From Actinomycetota bacterium (GTDB lineage: Bacteria; Actinomycetota; Acidimicrobiia; Acidimicrobiales; Ilumatobacteraceae), in contig JAPOJQ010000001.1 of the NCBI GenBank assembly GCA_029978335.1, positions 100,795 through 164,794 of the forward strand: a stretch of DNA of 64,000 nt, in the 5' to 3' direction. The notes below the pieces were generated by a model, which made no database searches, was not told the DNA's origin, and saw nothing but the letters and a program-made list of their open reading frames with translations. Position numbers and translations under genes: made by a program. This document shows, piece after piece, positions 17,587-26,715 of the stretch; the first letter of the stretch is position 1; every line of letters begins with the position of its first letter.

Positions 17587-18798
17587 TCAGCGTGCAACTC
17601 CCGACAACACGATCGCCACGGGTCGCTCAGGACGAAAACCCTCATCGAGATCAGCCATGAGTCCTGCCAATCCAGCCGTTCCCGTCGGCGATGTGGGTGG
17701 TCCGGTGCGCTCGACGAGCGATGCAGCCGCCACGATCGACGACTCGGGTGCGATCACCGTACGACCCCGACTTGCGAGCACGGACCGCCGCACACCGATC
17801 CAGTCATAGGTCTCATCATCGAGAATGCCATCAGCCAACGACGTCGGGGCCGACCACGGCATCATCACCTCGGCCCAATGATGTTCAGGGTCAGTGACAT
17901 GGATCGCTCGTTCCATCGCAGCTGCAAATGGCGCGCACCCCTGCGCCTGCACGGCCACCAACGGCACCTCCCTACCGAGTCCGGCGCTGAGGCACGTTGC
18001 CAAGGCGCCGCCGCCGATTTGGACGTACACCGCCTCAAGCCCAGAGTCGGGCAGGGACTCGGCCATTTCCCAACCAATGGTTCGTCCGGTATCAAGACAC
18101 CACGCATTCGCGGGGCCTTGCACACTGAATGGAACGGCCCCATCGGCAACCGCGGCCCGGAATCCGGCCATTGCCGGATCACCGAGAGCACCATCATCAC
18201 GGCGCTCACACCGGTGCACCTCGGCCCCAAGCCGGTCGAGACCGTCGCCAAAAGCGTCGTCCATCCATGTCGGCACGAAGACGCGTATCGGCCAGCCTTG
18301 GCTCGACGCGATCGTCGCCGCAGCAAGAGCGGCATTACCGCACGACGAGATCGCCAGCGCAGGACGCTCGGTCAACAATCCGAGCGTCTCAGCGACTCGA
18401 AGGTGGAGCATGATGCCGATGAGATGGCGGGCCTTGTGCGAGCCGGCTACCGAGTGCGTTTCGTCTTTGGCCCACACATTGATTCCAAGAGCTGCCGACA
18501 ACGCCGCGTGCCGCCCAAACGGTGAGGTCGCAAAGCCCCCGGCCACCGTCGAGGCGATGTGAAGGGTGTCGTCGTCGGACATCCCATTCGCCCGAGCGAA
18601 CGCCCACCACGCGCAACGACGGCGATAACGGATGATGGGCTCGGTCGTTCGCGTGTCCACCGGCTCAACAACGCCGTCGTCAACGAATTCGAGCAGGTGA
18701 TGTGGGTCATCGGGAGCAGCGTTGGGGCACGCCCAGGTGAACGGTTGAACGATCTCGACGCTGGCATCGCAGACCGCGCAACGCAGGCCGGTAATCAC
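17587..18798 (-). CDS. Threonine synthase-like PLP-dependent enzyme (fold type II)
   Basis: A 403-residue tryptophan-synthase-beta-fold protein. The PLP lysine is Lys122 in VAGSHKARH, the phosphate loop is SSCGNAALAAATIA, and VQIGGGALATCL is the second glycine-rich loop. The N-terminus has a CxxC (7, 10) plus Cys24 resembling the partial zinc ribbon of class II threonine synthases. The motif SHKAR differs from the usual SFKDR of ThrC, so the substrate may not be O-phosphohomoserine. It is 12 bases downstream of another PLP enzyme, suggesting they share a pathway. Confidence 0.7.
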   Translation of the reverse strand: MITGLRCAVCDASVEIVQPFTWACPNAAPDDPHHLLEFVDDGVVEPVDTRTTEPIIRYRRRCAWWAFARANGMSDDDTLHIASTVAGGFATSPFGRHAALSAALGINVWAKDETHSVAGSHKARHLIGIMLHLRVAETLGLLTERPALAISSCGNAALAAATIASSQGWPIRVFVPTWMDDAFGDGLDRLGAEVHRCERRDDGALGDPAMAGFRAAVADGAVPFSVQGPANAWCLDTGRTIGWEMAESLPDSGLEAVYVQIGGGALATCLSAGLGREVPLVAVQAQGCAPFAAAMERAIHVTDPEHHWAEVMMPWSAPTSLADGILDDETYDWIGVRRSVLASRGRTVIAPESSIVAAASLVERTGPPTSPTGTAGLAGLMADLDEGFRPERPVAIVLSGVAR

Positions 18799-18810
18799 AT
18801 CAACGTCCGC

Positions 18811-20334
18811 TCAGCTGGTGGCGACACGTGCGTTGAAGTCATCGATCATCTCGTCCCACACGCCGACATAGCGACGAAGGCCAACCCAGAACGATTGATC
18901 CCGCCGCTGCTCAAACAGTTCAAACGGCGTTCCTTGCTGTTCAACCCAGGTGTAATACCCGAGGTTAAACACGCGCCGACGATCCGCTTCGGTCATGTCG
19001 ATCATGTGCTCAGTCGACACATGACCGAGATGGCGACCAAAAATCTCGGCCGCATCGGCGGTGGTGCACTCGCCTCCGAATCGTCCAGCAAGGGTCTTGG
19101 CGCGCTCGCTCGGGTAGAGCGCACTGCCATCGGTCGCCACAGTGACGAGGGCATCATCGGGGCCAAGGTCCAACAGACGCGCCGTCTTGATCGCGGCGAG
19201 CGTGTTGCAGATCGCCGAGAACCCGAAATGGGTGAGCGCCTCGATCGTCGCGACATCGACGCCCTTGACATCGGCCAGATACGCCTGCCCAGCGGGCGTG
19301 TTGAACAGCACGTCCAAATCGTCGGTGGCGTGGTCGCTGATGGCGCACACGACATCGGTGTTCATCACGTTATGAATGAGCGGGATGTGCTTGTCGCCGA
19401 TGCCTTGAATGTTGTGCTCGCCGTAGCCGTTCTCAAGCATCGTTGGGCACTCCAATGCCTCAACCGCAACGATGCGGGTCCCATACTCGTCTTTCAGCCG
19501 ATCACCCGCTGCGATCGTTCCAGCAGAACCGGTTGCCGACGTGAATGCGGCGAGGCGCAGATCTCGGCCTGACGATGCCCGCACATGCTCGAACGCATGA
19601 GCGAGCGCCCGACCCGTCACGGTGAAGTGGCCAAGGTGGTTGCCGAACTCGGAGAACTGATTGAGGATGAAGTTCTCCGGGTCACGTGCGAGCGCGTTAC
19701 ACGCGTCGTAGATCTCTTTGACGTTCGACTCGGTTCCCGTCGTGCGGATGACATCGTCAGCAGGGTTCTCGCACCAGCGGTCAAGCCAATCAAAACGTTC
19801 CTGACTCATGCCTTCGGGAAGGATCGCCACACCTCGGCTTGCCATGATGCGGCTGATCGCAATACCACCGCGGGCGTAGTTGCCCGTCGATGGCCACACG
19901 GCGCGGTGACGCGTTGGATCGAATTGCCCGGTGACCACTCGAGGCGCAAGGCATGCGTAGGCAGCCAACACCTTGTGCGCTGTGATCATCGGGAAGCGAT
20001 CACCAAAGACCACGATGATCGGGCTCTGCACCCCGGTCACCGACGGCGGCAACACCACGTGATCGGGAACGTCAACGCGGCCACCGACAAGGTTGTTGTA
20101 CCAGTGCACCCGCCAGAGATTCCGAGCATCTGGCCCTTGTGGGTCGGCGTCGCCCACGCGATCGTCGTGACTGAACCGCGATGGGTCCGCGAGCTGAGCG
20201 AACGTTGGCAATGTGATGCCGCGTTCGCGGAAACGCTGAACCGAATTCGCCAGAGCCGACTCGTCGACGACGCGATCGGCAAGCCCGAATTGATTCTCAA
20301 GTGCGTCGGCGAGGGTCGAATCAGTCACGGTCAC
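18811..20334 (-). CDS. Large PLP-dependent enzyme, fold type II, unknown specificity
   Basis: A 507-residue protein with cysteine-synthase-like features: [14 protein letters not shown] supplies the likely Schiff-base Lys, [14 protein letters not shown] is the phosphate/substrate loop, and [17 protein letters not shown] is the glycine-rich loop. It is much longer than cysteine synthase (about 310). A C-terminal region rich in aromatic and charged residues ([20 protein letters not shown]) has no match I recognise. Homologues I recall are annotated only as PLP-dependent protein beta subunit. The GTG start abuts a perfect 7-1-7 inverted repeat, a likely operator. It probably forms an operon with the threonine synthase-like gene. 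Confidence 0.6.
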   Translation of the reverse strand: MTVTDSTLADALENQFGLADRVVDESALANSVQRFRERGITLPTFAQLADPSRFSHDDRVGDADPQGPDARNLWRVHWYNNLVGGRVDVPDHVVLPPSVTGVQSPIIVVFGDRFPMITAHKVLAAYACLAPRVVTGQFDPTRHRAVWPSTGNYARGGIAISRIMASRGVAILPEGMSQERFDWLDRWCENPADDVIRTTGTESNVKEIYDACNALARDPENFILNQFSEFGNHLGHFTVTGRALAHAFEHVRASSGRDLRLAAFTSATGSAGTIAAGDRLKDEYGTRIVAVEALECPTMLENGYGEHNIQGIGDKHIPLIHNVMNTDVVCAISDHATDDLDVLFNTPAGQAYLADVKGVDVATIEALTHFGFSAICNTLAAIKTARLLDLGPDDALVTVATDGSALYPSERAKTLAGRFGGECTTADAAEIFGRHLGHVSTEHMIDMTEADRRRVFNLGYYTWVEQQGTPFELFEQRRDQSFWVGLRRYVGVWDEMIDDFNARVATS

Positions 20335-20335
20335 C

Positions 20336-20350
20336 TTGACAGTCTGTCAA
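20336..20350. promoter_or_regulatory. Perfect inverted repeat, candidate operator of the PLP-enzyme operon
   Basis: TTGACAG-T-CTGTCAA is a perfect 7-1-7 palindrome one base upstream of the GTG start of the 507-residue PLP enzyme. Its position over the start site is right for a repressor. The TGACA-N3-TGTCA layout is compatible with a GntR- or MarR-type regulator, but no regulator gene is adjacent. Confidence 0.45.
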
Positions 20351-20414
20351 AGGACGACGGTGACTGCACGGAGCGGGCGAACCTTCGATGCGGCAGCGGT
20401 ACCATCACGGGCCT

Positions 20415-20494
20415 GCGGGCGTGGCGGAACTGGCAGACGCGCAGGATTTAGGTTCCTGTTCTTCGGAGTGTGGGTTCGAGTCCCACCGCCCGCA
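20415..20494 (+). tRNA. tRNA-Leu, anticodon UAG
   Basis: A complete class II tRNA folds by eye. The acceptor stem GCGGGCG pairs with CGCCCGC. The anticodon stem CAGGA/TCCTG closes the loop TTTAGGT with anticodon TAG. The variable region is 11 nt. The T stem GTGGG/CCCAC encloses TTCGAGT. Discriminator A is at 20494 and the CCA end is not encoded. The TAG anticodon and long variable arm give leucine, reading CUA and probably other CUN codons. Confidence 0.93.
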
Positions 20495-20537
20495 CGGTAC
20501 ATCGACATTCGAGCGTTGGTGCATCGGAGGTGCAGCA

Positions 20538-20657
20538 ATGGACGATGAGGACGATGAAGGGGCACAAGGGGCGGCGTGCCCGTATTGCGGTGACGCGTTG
20601 ATCGAGGACGGGCCCGGGGGCCGTTGGTGTCCAGCGTGCGGTTCAGCGTTCAGATAA
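20538..20657 (+). CDS. Tiny zinc-ribbon protein (39 aa)
   Basis: A 39-residue frame: an acidic start (DDEDDEG), then CPYCGDAL and WCPACGSAF, two CxxC knuckles spaced as in a zinc ribbon. The ATG at 20538 has a GGAGG Shine-Dalgarno 8 nt upstream, which makes it a real translated frame rather than chance. It lies 43 bases downstream of tRNA-Leu and may be on the same transcript. Role unknown. Confidence 0.6.
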   Translation: MDDEDDEGAQGAACPYCGDALIEDGPGGRWCPACGSAFR

Positions 20658-20675
20658 CCCGCCGAAGTATCTGGC

Positions 20676-22217
20676 CTAGTCGATCGGTCGCGTGACGACC
20701 GTCGAGAAACACATCTCGTCGTCGCTGCCAAACGACCACAACACGTACGCCGGCTCCAGCGACGGATCACGACGTGATCGCTCCCACGAGCATTCGAAGC
20801 GCAACGTATCCCCAGGAGTGATCACGATGGAATCTGCTGGTTCGTAGTTGTACTGCCAGTCGTAATCCCAGTCCGGAATGTCCAATAGGACGAGTTCGTC
20901 TGGTGTGTCGGGGTTCAGCGTCATGCGATAGGTCGCGCCGAGATCATGCATATGCCCAAGCACCGAGATGATCTCACCGCTCGCTCGCACGGGCATGTCG
21001 CACGTCGACCACGCGGTGCCGGTTGTCATGCCAGCAAAGTCATCTGGTGTCACACCACACGACATGTTGATGAAGTCAGCCGGCACCACTCCATATTCCG
21101 CTCGTGCCGCAGCGGCGATGGCGTCCCGGTCGCATAGCGGCCCCGACTCGCCGGGACCGCACGGAATCTCCGCTGGCGTGAGGTACTGAGTAATCGTCAC
21201 CTGTTGAAGTGAGAAGTCGCCCCGTGCGAGTGACAACTCAATGTGTGATGCATCAGGGCCCGGCCGCGTGTCGTAGTGGTAGTGAACCTGAATAACGAAG
21301 AAGTCACCGGCGTCAACCCACAGCCCAGATCCATCGGGATAGACGTCGGGCAATTGCCCAGGCGCCCATCCCATCACGAAGGTGTCGTCCCCAAGGCCGG
21401 TGCCTCCGAAACACTCCCAGCCACTTCCAGGATCAGCAGCGTCGCGGGCATCGGCGGCGGCCCGTTGTGAGGACGGCACCAAGTACCCAATCGCATGATG
21501 GACCACAGCGGTTTGGTCGGCTACGAATTGATGGCCGCGAAGCCACGCACCTTCGGTGAGGTTGGGGTCATAGACGAGGCACCGGTAGTCGTCGTAGCGA
21601 CCGCCCTCTCCGTCATACGGCTCGCTCGGTGGGACGACCAAAGGTTCTCGAATCGCAGCGATTGGACCACCGACCATCGAGGTCGACGGGTCAACATCGA
21701 GGTTCGATCCAGCGGCGATCCAGTCGAGAATGTCGGTGAGTTCTTCCTCGGTGAGCGCAAGAGAATCGACGTACGGCACGCCAAGATCGCTCGCTGGCCA
21801 CGGCGGCATTGCGCCGCTCTCAAGCTGCTCGACAATGAATCGGTCGACATCCACCACGTCACGTGCCGTCGACAGATACCAATGCGTCGATCCGGGGCCA
21901 CCCGGGTTATGACACGACGCGCAGTGCTCCATCAAGAGTGGCGCGACCCGGTCGGCAAACCCTGTTGGTTCACCACTTGGACTGAACGACACCGCCATCG
22001 CCGTGGATCCTGCAAGAACTGGCTCAAGCGCCGGCTCGGTGGTCGTCGTCGTGGCAGGTGTCGTCGACGACGACACCGTCTCGGGCGCGTTCGTCGTCGA
22101 GGGCGGTGCACTTGTCGTACTCGTCACTGCAGTGGTCGACGAGCCTGATGGCGCAGCAACGCTCGCTCCGCAACCAGCAATCACCATGCTGGCAACGAGG
22201 ATCAGCGCACCGCGCAC
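20676..22217 (-). CDS. Lipoprotein with c-type haem motif fused to a PHM/DBH-type copper monooxygenase
   Basis: A 513-residue exported lipoprotein with lipobox VIAGC (Cys16). A 45-residue Ser/Thr/Pro linker is followed by a cytochrome-c-like segment with CASCH (Cys99, Cys102, His103). The rest matches copper type II ascorbate-dependent monooxygenases: His240-His241 (VVHHAIGY) and His312 (QVHYHYD) for the CuH site, His422/His424 (GHMHDLGATY) and Met502 (DDEMCFSTV) for CuM. All six ligands known from PHM are present. It should hydroxylate an unknown substrate outside the membrane, with the haem possibly feeding electrons. It is co-directional with the thiolase gene 8 bases upstream. Confidence 0.8.
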   Translation of the reverse strand: MRGALILVASMVIAGCGASVAAPSGSSTTAVTSTTSAPPSTTNAPETVSSSTTPATTTTTEPALEPVLAGSTAMAVSFSPSGEPTGFADRVAPLLMEHCASCHNPGGPGSTHWYLSTARDVVDVDRFIVEQLESGAMPPWPASDLGVPYVDSLALTEEELTDILDWIAAGSNLDVDPSTSMVGGPIAAIREPLVVPPSEPYDGEGGRYDDYRCLVYDPNLTEGAWLRGHQFVADQTAVVHHAIGYLVPSSQRAAADARDAADPGSGWECFGGTGLGDDTFVMGWAPGQLPDVYPDGSGLWVDAGDFFVIQVHYHYDTRPGPDASHIELSLARGDFSLQQVTITQYLTPAEIPCGPGESGPLCDRDAIAAAARAEYGVVPADFINMSCGVTPDDFAGMTTGTAWSTCDMPVRASGEIISVLGHMHDLGATYRMTLNPDTPDELVLLDIPDWDYDWQYNYEPADSIVITPGDTLRFECSWERSRRDPSLEPAYVLWSFGSDDEMCFSTVVTRPID

Positions 22218-22225
22218 CGGTCTGC

Positions 22226-23377
22226 TCAGAGCCGCTCGATGATCGTCACGTTGGCTTGGCCGCCACCCTCACACATGGTCTGAAGGCCAAACCGACCGCC
22301 GGTGCGCTCGAGTTCATTCAGCAGCGTGACCATGAGTCGGGCACCAGTGGCACCGAGTGGGTGACCGAGCGCAATGGCCCCACCGCTTGGGTTGACCTTG
22401 GCCGGATCGGCACCGATTTCTTTCAGCCATGCCATCGGCACAGGTGCAAACGCCTCATTGATCTCAACAGCATCGATGTCGTCGATCGACATACCGGTGC
22501 GCTCCAAGGCGCGGCGGGTCGCTGGAATCGGCGCGGACAGCATCATGATCGGATCATCGGCCAGCACGGTCATGTGATGAATTCGGGCCCGTGGGGTCAA
22601 CCCATGCCGCTTCACCGCGTCCTCGCTGGCAATGAGCAATGCCGCCGAACCATCGGAAATCTGACTTGCGACCGCAGCCGTGATTCGGCCGCCCTCTCGT
22701 AACGTGGCGAGCGATCGCATCTTTTCGATGTTTGGCTCGCGGGGGCCCTCGTCATAGGTGAGACCATTGAGAGGAACGATCTCGTTATCGAAACGGCCTT
22801 CTGCTCGCGCCCGAATGGCGCGCTCGTGTGACTCGACAGCGAACGCCTCCATCTCGTCTCGCGAGATATCCCAATGCTCGGCCATCATCTCGGCACCGAG
22901 AAACTGGCTGACCTCGCCGCCGCCAAAACGTGACGACCAGCCGTGGGCACCGGTGAATGGATTGAACTCTGGGTCGTCATCTTTGCCAGCAAGGGCGCCT
23001 GCGGTGATCGGCACCATCGACATGTTCTCAACGCCGCCAGCAACAACCATGTCCATGGTCCCCGACATCACCGCTTGAGCGGCAAACTGCACTGCTTGCT
23101 GCGCCGAACCGCACTGACGATCGATCGTGACCCCAGGAACGTGCATGGGCAGTCCAGCGGTCAGCCACGAGGTGCGAGCGATGCAACCCGACTGCTCCCA
23201 GACCGAGTTCACATTGCCGAAGACGACATCGTCGACGGCGTTGGGATCAACGCCGGAGCGCTCGATGAGCGCCTTGATCGAATGGGCGCCGAGATCAGCA
23301 GGATGCACACTCGACAGTGCACCGCCACGGCGACCAACAGGAGAACGGACTGCATCAACAATGAACGCTTCGGTCAT
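22226..23377 (-). CDS. Acetyl-CoA acetyltransferase / 3-ketoacyl-CoA thiolase
   Basis: A 383-residue thiolase that cleaves or forms 3-ketoacyl-CoA. The N-terminal nucleophile is Cys89 in IDRQCGSAQQA. The C-terminal half carries EINEAFAPV, the catalytic His in GGAIALGHPLGATGAR and the second cysteine in MCEGGGQAN. Degradative FadA-type and biosynthetic types cannot be separated by eye; VEINEAFAPVPMAW resembles actinobacterial steroid/fatty-acid thiolases. TACGGT with a 6 nt spacer precedes the ATG. It diverges from the D-threonine aldolase gene. Confidence 0.9.
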   Translation of the reverse strand: MTEAFIVDAVRSPVGRRGGALSSVHPADLGAHSIKALIERSGVDPNAVDDVVFGNVNSVWEQSGCIARTSWLTAGLPMHVPGVTIDRQCGSAQQAVQFAAQAVMSGTMDMVVAGGVENMSMVPITAGALAGKDDDPEFNPFTGAHGWSSRFGGGEVSQFLGAEMMAEHWDISRDEMEAFAVESHERAIRARAEGRFDNEIVPLNGLTYDEGPREPNIEKMRSLATLREGGRITAAVASQISDGSAALLIASEDAVKRHGLTPRARIHHMTVLADDPIMMLSAPIPATRRALERTGMSIDDIDAVEINEAFAPVPMAWLKEIGADPAKVNPSGGAIALGHPLGATGARLMVTLLNELERTGGRFGLQTMCEGGGQANVTIIERL

Positions 23378-23383
23378 GGCCGC

Positions 23384-23389
23384 ACCGTA
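23384..23389 (-). promoter_or_regulatory. -10 hexamer TACGGT of a leaderless promoter for the thiolase gene
   Basis: TACGGT, 6 nt, ATG on the minus strand. The divergent gene starts 57 bases away. Confidence 0.55.
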
Positions 23390-23445
23390 GCCGCCAGCAT
23401 TCGTCAGGTACCGAGCCGGAGCGACAGGAATGGCAGGCTGTGAAG

Positions 23446-24477
23446 ATGCGGGTCGAAGAACTGTCTACGCCAGCGCTACTCGTCGATGTCGATGCATTTG
23501 AGCGCAATCTGGCGACGATGGCGACTCGTTTCCCCGGCGCATCGCTGCGACCGCACGTCAAGGCGCACAAGTGCACTGCACTGGCATCTCAGCAGGCCGC
23601 CATTGGCCATACGACCTTTACCTGTGCAACGCCGCGTGAAGTCATCGGCATGGCGGAGGCCGGCGTCGGAACCCATCTGTTGCTCGCCAACGAGGTCGTC
23701 GATCGGGATCGGCTTCGATCGATGGTCGTCGCGTGCGAGGCAGCGGGGATTGGACTCGCCGTGGCGGTCGATTCCGACGAGACGATTCGCTCCGCCACGC
23801 AGGCCGGTGTTCGTGAGGTGCTGATCGATGTCGATGTCGGGCTGCCGCGATGTGGCGTGAGCCCGGACGGCGCCAGGCGACTTGCCGACATGGCCCGTTC
23901 ATCTGGCATGGCGGTTGTCGGGGTGATGGGCTACGAAGGGCACCTTCAGATGGTCACCGACCAACATGAGCGAGCGACACGAGTTCGCGAGTCCATGTTG
24001 TTGCTGCGACGAGCACACGATGACGTCGGCGGTGAGATCGTGTCGGCTGGCGGCACCGGCACGCATCGCATGCACACGATCGGCCTCGAATCTCCGAGTG
24101 GGGTCACCGAGATCCAAGCAGGCAGTTACGCGCTGCTCGACAGCCAGTACGCAGCACTCGACGACGGATTCGCCGTGGCGTTGACCATTGCCGGCACCGT
24201 GATCTCCGTCAACGGTCGGCGCGGTGTGGCCGATGTCGGGTTGAAAGCGCTCGGCATGGATCACGGCGATCCCAGCATCGATGGCGCAAGCGTCTGGTTT
24301 TGCTCGGACGAGCATGTGACCTTCGCCGTGCCCGAAGGACAACAACTCGTGGTCGGCCAGCGCGTGCACGTGATCCCCGCCCATGTTGATCCAACGATCG
24401 CTCGCCACGAGGCGATGTGGCTCGTTCGTGATGGCGAGGTGATCGATCGTTGGGCGATCGACCTGCGCCACTGGTAG
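23446..24477 (+). CDS. D-threonine aldolase-like PLP enzyme (alanine-racemase N-terminal fold)
   Basis: A 343-residue fold-type III PLP enzyme. The N-terminal barrel has TPALLVDVDAFERN and the PLP-lysine motif RPHVKAHK. The C-terminal metal site is His313-Val-Asp315 (PAHVDPT). D-threonine aldolases coordinate their metal with His-x-Asp, whereas D-serine dehydratases of this family use His-x-Cys, so D-threonine aldolase activity (glycine plus acetaldehyde) is favoured. The ATG at 23446 is used, with CAGGCT 6 nt upstream; a GTG six bases earlier is possible. Confidence 0.8.
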   Translation: MRVEELSTPALLVDVDAFERNLATMATRFPGASLRPHVKAHKCTALASQQAAIGHTTFTCATPREVIGMAEAGVGTHLLLANEVVDRDRLRSMVVACEAAGIGLAVAVDSDETIRSATQAGVREVLIDVDVGLPRCGVSPDGARRLADMARSSGMAVVGVMGYEGHLQMVTDQHERATRVRESMLLLRRAHDDVGGEIVSAGGTGTHRMHTIGLESPSGVTEIQAGSYALLDSQYAALDDGFAVALTIAGTVISVNGRRGVADVGLKALGMDHGDPSIDGASVWFCSDEHVTFAVPEGQQLVVGQRVHVIPAHVDPTIARHEAMWLVRDGEVIDRWAIDLRHW

Positions 24478-24481
24478 CTGT

Positions 24482-25063
24482 TCAGCCAGCTTTCAAACGC
24501 TGCAGCAAGGCTTGCAACGCACGCGACCGGTGCGAGATCGCATTCTTCTCTGCGGCGTTCATCTCAGCAAACGTCCTGCCGTCGCCATCAGCAGGAATGA
24601 AAATGGCGTCATAGCCAAACCCACGCTCGCCCCGATCGCGAGTGCCAATCGTCCCTTCGCAGACGCCTTCCGCGAAGGCGACTCCGCCAGCCGGATCGAC
24701 GACGCACATCACGGTGCGAAATCGTGCTGATCGGTGCTCAACACCTTCGAGACGTTCCAAGAGCAGACGCCGATTGGCTGCATCATCGGACGGCTCCCCG
24801 GCGAATCGAGCCGACCTGACTCCCGGAGCGCCGTTGAGGGCATCGACTTCGAGGCCAGTGTCGTCGGCGAGTGCGGCGATACCGGTTGCGTCAGCAATGG
24901 CGCGGGCCTTGAGTTCGGCGTTGCCCTCGAGCGTCGGCGCGTCCTCCACGACATCGGGAACGTCAAGCGGTCGAGGCTCGAAAACGACGATGCCCTCGAG
25001 GAGCGCGGCGAGTTCGGCGACTTTCCCTGGATTCGCTGAGGCGCAGACGAGACGGCGGGTCAC
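24482..25063 (-). CDS. rdgB: XTP/dITP diphosphatase (non-canonical purine NTP pyrophosphatase)
   Basis: A 193-residue Ham1/RdgB-family housecleaning enzyme that removes dITP and XTP. It shows [14 protein letters not shown] at the N-terminus, [26 protein letters not shown], and the C-terminal [11 protein letters not shown] then [13 protein letters not shown]. Length is normal. It overlaps rph by 4 bases, the common actinobacterial rph-rdgB pair. Confidence 0.95.
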   Translation of the reverse strand: MTRRLVCASANPGKVAELAALLEGIVVFEPRPLDVPDVVEDAPTLEGNAELKARAIADATGIAALADDTGLEVDALNGAPGVRSARFAGEPSDDAANRRLLLERLEGVEHRSARFRTVMCVVDPAGGVAFAEGVCEGTIGTRDRGERGFGYDAIFIPADGDGRTFAEMNAAEKNAISHRSRALQALLQRLKAG

Positions 25064-25815
25064 GAACGCGCTGGCGGGGCGACGGCGGTCATCTCATCTT
25101 GCAGATCGGCGATTCGGCCAAGCCCGGCTTCGGCAAGCACGAGCATCGAATCCAATTCCGACCGAGTAAAGGCCATGCCTTCGGCTGTCCCCTGCACCTC
25201 GACAAAACGTGCTTGACCACCGACGCCGCCGGGACGCAGCATCACCACGTTCATATCGACTTCAGCGCGGGAGTCTTCAACGTAGGGAAGGTCGAGGACC
25301 GGCACACCGTCGACGATGCCTACCGAAATCGCCGCACACGATGAATGCAAGGGGTGAGCAGCGATGAGTCCTTGCTGCATACGCCGGGTCAGCGCATCGT
25401 GCAATGCGAGGTATCCCCCGCAGATCGACGCAGTGCGCGTTCCTCCGTCTGCCTGAATCACGTCACAGTCGACCACGACTTGTCGCTCGCCCAACAGGGT
25501 CATGTCGCAGGCGGCTCGCAGCGCTCGGCCGATTAGGCGCTGAATCTCCACTGTGCGTCCCGACTGCTTTCCTTTTGCCGCCTCACGATCGACACGATCG
25601 GGCGATGAGCCAGGCAGCATCGAGTACTCGGCGGTTACCCATCCGGTGCCGCGGCCTTTCATCCAACGGGGAACGTCCTCGTCGATCGACGCGGTGCACA
25701 GCACCTTGGTCCGTCCGACGGTGACGAGACATGAGCCGTCGGCCATCTCGGTGAAGTCGCGTTCAAACGTAATGGGACGAAGTTCGTCGGGACGCCGACC
25801 GTCGGGGCGTGACAT
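25060..25815 (-). CDS. rph: Ribonuclease PH
   Basis: A 251-residue phosphorolytic 3'-to-5' exoribonuclease that trims tRNA 3' ends. Motifs: [50 protein letters not shown] and [17 protein letters not shown], with the conserved Asp residues of the catalytic site. Length is standard. It is upstream of rdgB and 54 bases downstream of murI in one transcription direction. Confidence 0.96.
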   Translation of the reverse strand: MSRPDGRRPDELRPITFERDFTEMADGSCLVTVGRTKVLCTASIDEDVPRWMKGRGTGWVTAEYSMLPGSSPDRVDREAAKGKQSGRTVEIQRLIGRALRAACDMTLLGERQVVVDCDVIQADGGTRTASICGGYLALHDALTRRMQQGLIAAHPLHSSCAAISVGIVDGVPVLDLPYVEDSRAEVDMNVVMLRPGGVGGQARFVEVQGTAEGMAFTRSELDSMLVLAEAGLGRIADLQDEMTAVAPPARS

Positions 25816-25869
25816 GGGATCTCCTTGTGGGGCGGTGCCGCAAATGCGGCGCTCGGGTGCGACGTCAGG

Positions 25870-26691
25870 CTAGGCCGAATTGCGGATGGGCCATCGTTCG
25901 GCGCGATCGAGTTCAAACCCAAGGAGCGCCGAACCAAGTTCTCGGAACGAGTCGACATCACCGCTTGACAGAAATCGGCGACTGCCTACCGAGCCGCCGG
26001 TTCGGAGCAGGCCGAGTTGGTGCAGTTGATCCTTGGCAGCGAACGCCGTCTCGTCTGCAGATGACACGAGCACCACGTCTGGTCCCATGACGTCAGCGAT
26101 GGTCCTCGCCAAGAACGGGTAGTGCGTGCAACCGAGGAGCAAGGTGTCGACCTCGGCGAGGCGGACGGGCGCGAGCAAGCGTTCAGCAAGCACCGTGACT
26201 TCATCGCCCGTGATCTGTCCTCGCTCCACGAATTCAACGAAGCCTGGACACGCGGCACTCGTGAGATCGACCGTTTCGCTGCTCTGTTGAGCGGCCGCAG
26301 CGACTGCGTGGACGTAGGCCCCTGATGAGACCGTGCCTACCGTGCCGATCACGCCAACACGCCCGGTTCGGGTCGCGGAGACAAGGGCGTAGGCACCTGG
26401 CGCGACCACATCGATGATGGGCACAGTGGTGCCGGCGCGAAGATCATCGAGACCAGCGGCGGTCGCCGTATTGCACGCCACGATGATCGCCTTTGCATCG
26501 AAGTCGTCGATCAGGCTGTGAGCGAGTTCCTCGGCGTAGCCGCGTACATCCTCGAGCGGCTTCGAACCGTACGGATACCTGCCAGTGTCGCCGATGTAGA
26601 CGTAATCCTCTGCCGGCATCAGGTCGAACAATGCACGCGCCACCGTCAGACCACCGAAGCCTGAGTCGAAGATCCCGATCGGACGCTTCAC
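25870..26691 (-). CDS. murI: Glutamate racemase
   Basis: A 273-residue enzyme supplying D-glutamate for peptidoglycan. The N-terminus is KRPIGIFDSGFGGLTV, with the conserved DSG. The two catalytic cysteines are in VACNTATAAG and LLGCTHYPFL, and GDTGRYPYGSKP is also present. The GTG at 26691 is chosen because it produces the usual MKRPIGIFDSG start and TAGCGT lies 7 nt upstream; another GTG three codons earlier overlaps that hexamer. Confidence 0.95.
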   Translation of the reverse strand: MKRPIGIFDSGFGGLTVARALFDLMPAEDYVYIGDTGRYPYGSKPLEDVRGYAEELAHSLIDDFDAKAIIVACNTATAAGLDDLRAGTTVPIIDVVAPGAYALVSATRTGRVGVIGTVGTVSSGAYVHAVAAAAQQSSETVDLTSAACPGFVEFVERGQITGDEVTVLAERLLAPVRLAEVDTLLLGCTHYPFLARTIADVMGPDVVLVSSADETAFAAKDQLHQLGLLRTGGSVGSRRFLSSGDVDSFRELGSALLGFELDRAERWPIRNSA

Positions 26692-26698
26692 GACCGGC

Positions 26699-26704
26699 AC
26701 GCTA
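26699..26704 (-). promoter_or_regulatory. -10 hexamer TAGCGT of a leaderless promoter for murI-rph-rdgB
   Basis: TAGCGT followed by 7 nt and the chosen GTG of murI, in the 24-base gap after the PhoU-like gene. Confidence 0.5.
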
Positions 26705-26715
26705 GCGATTGGCGC

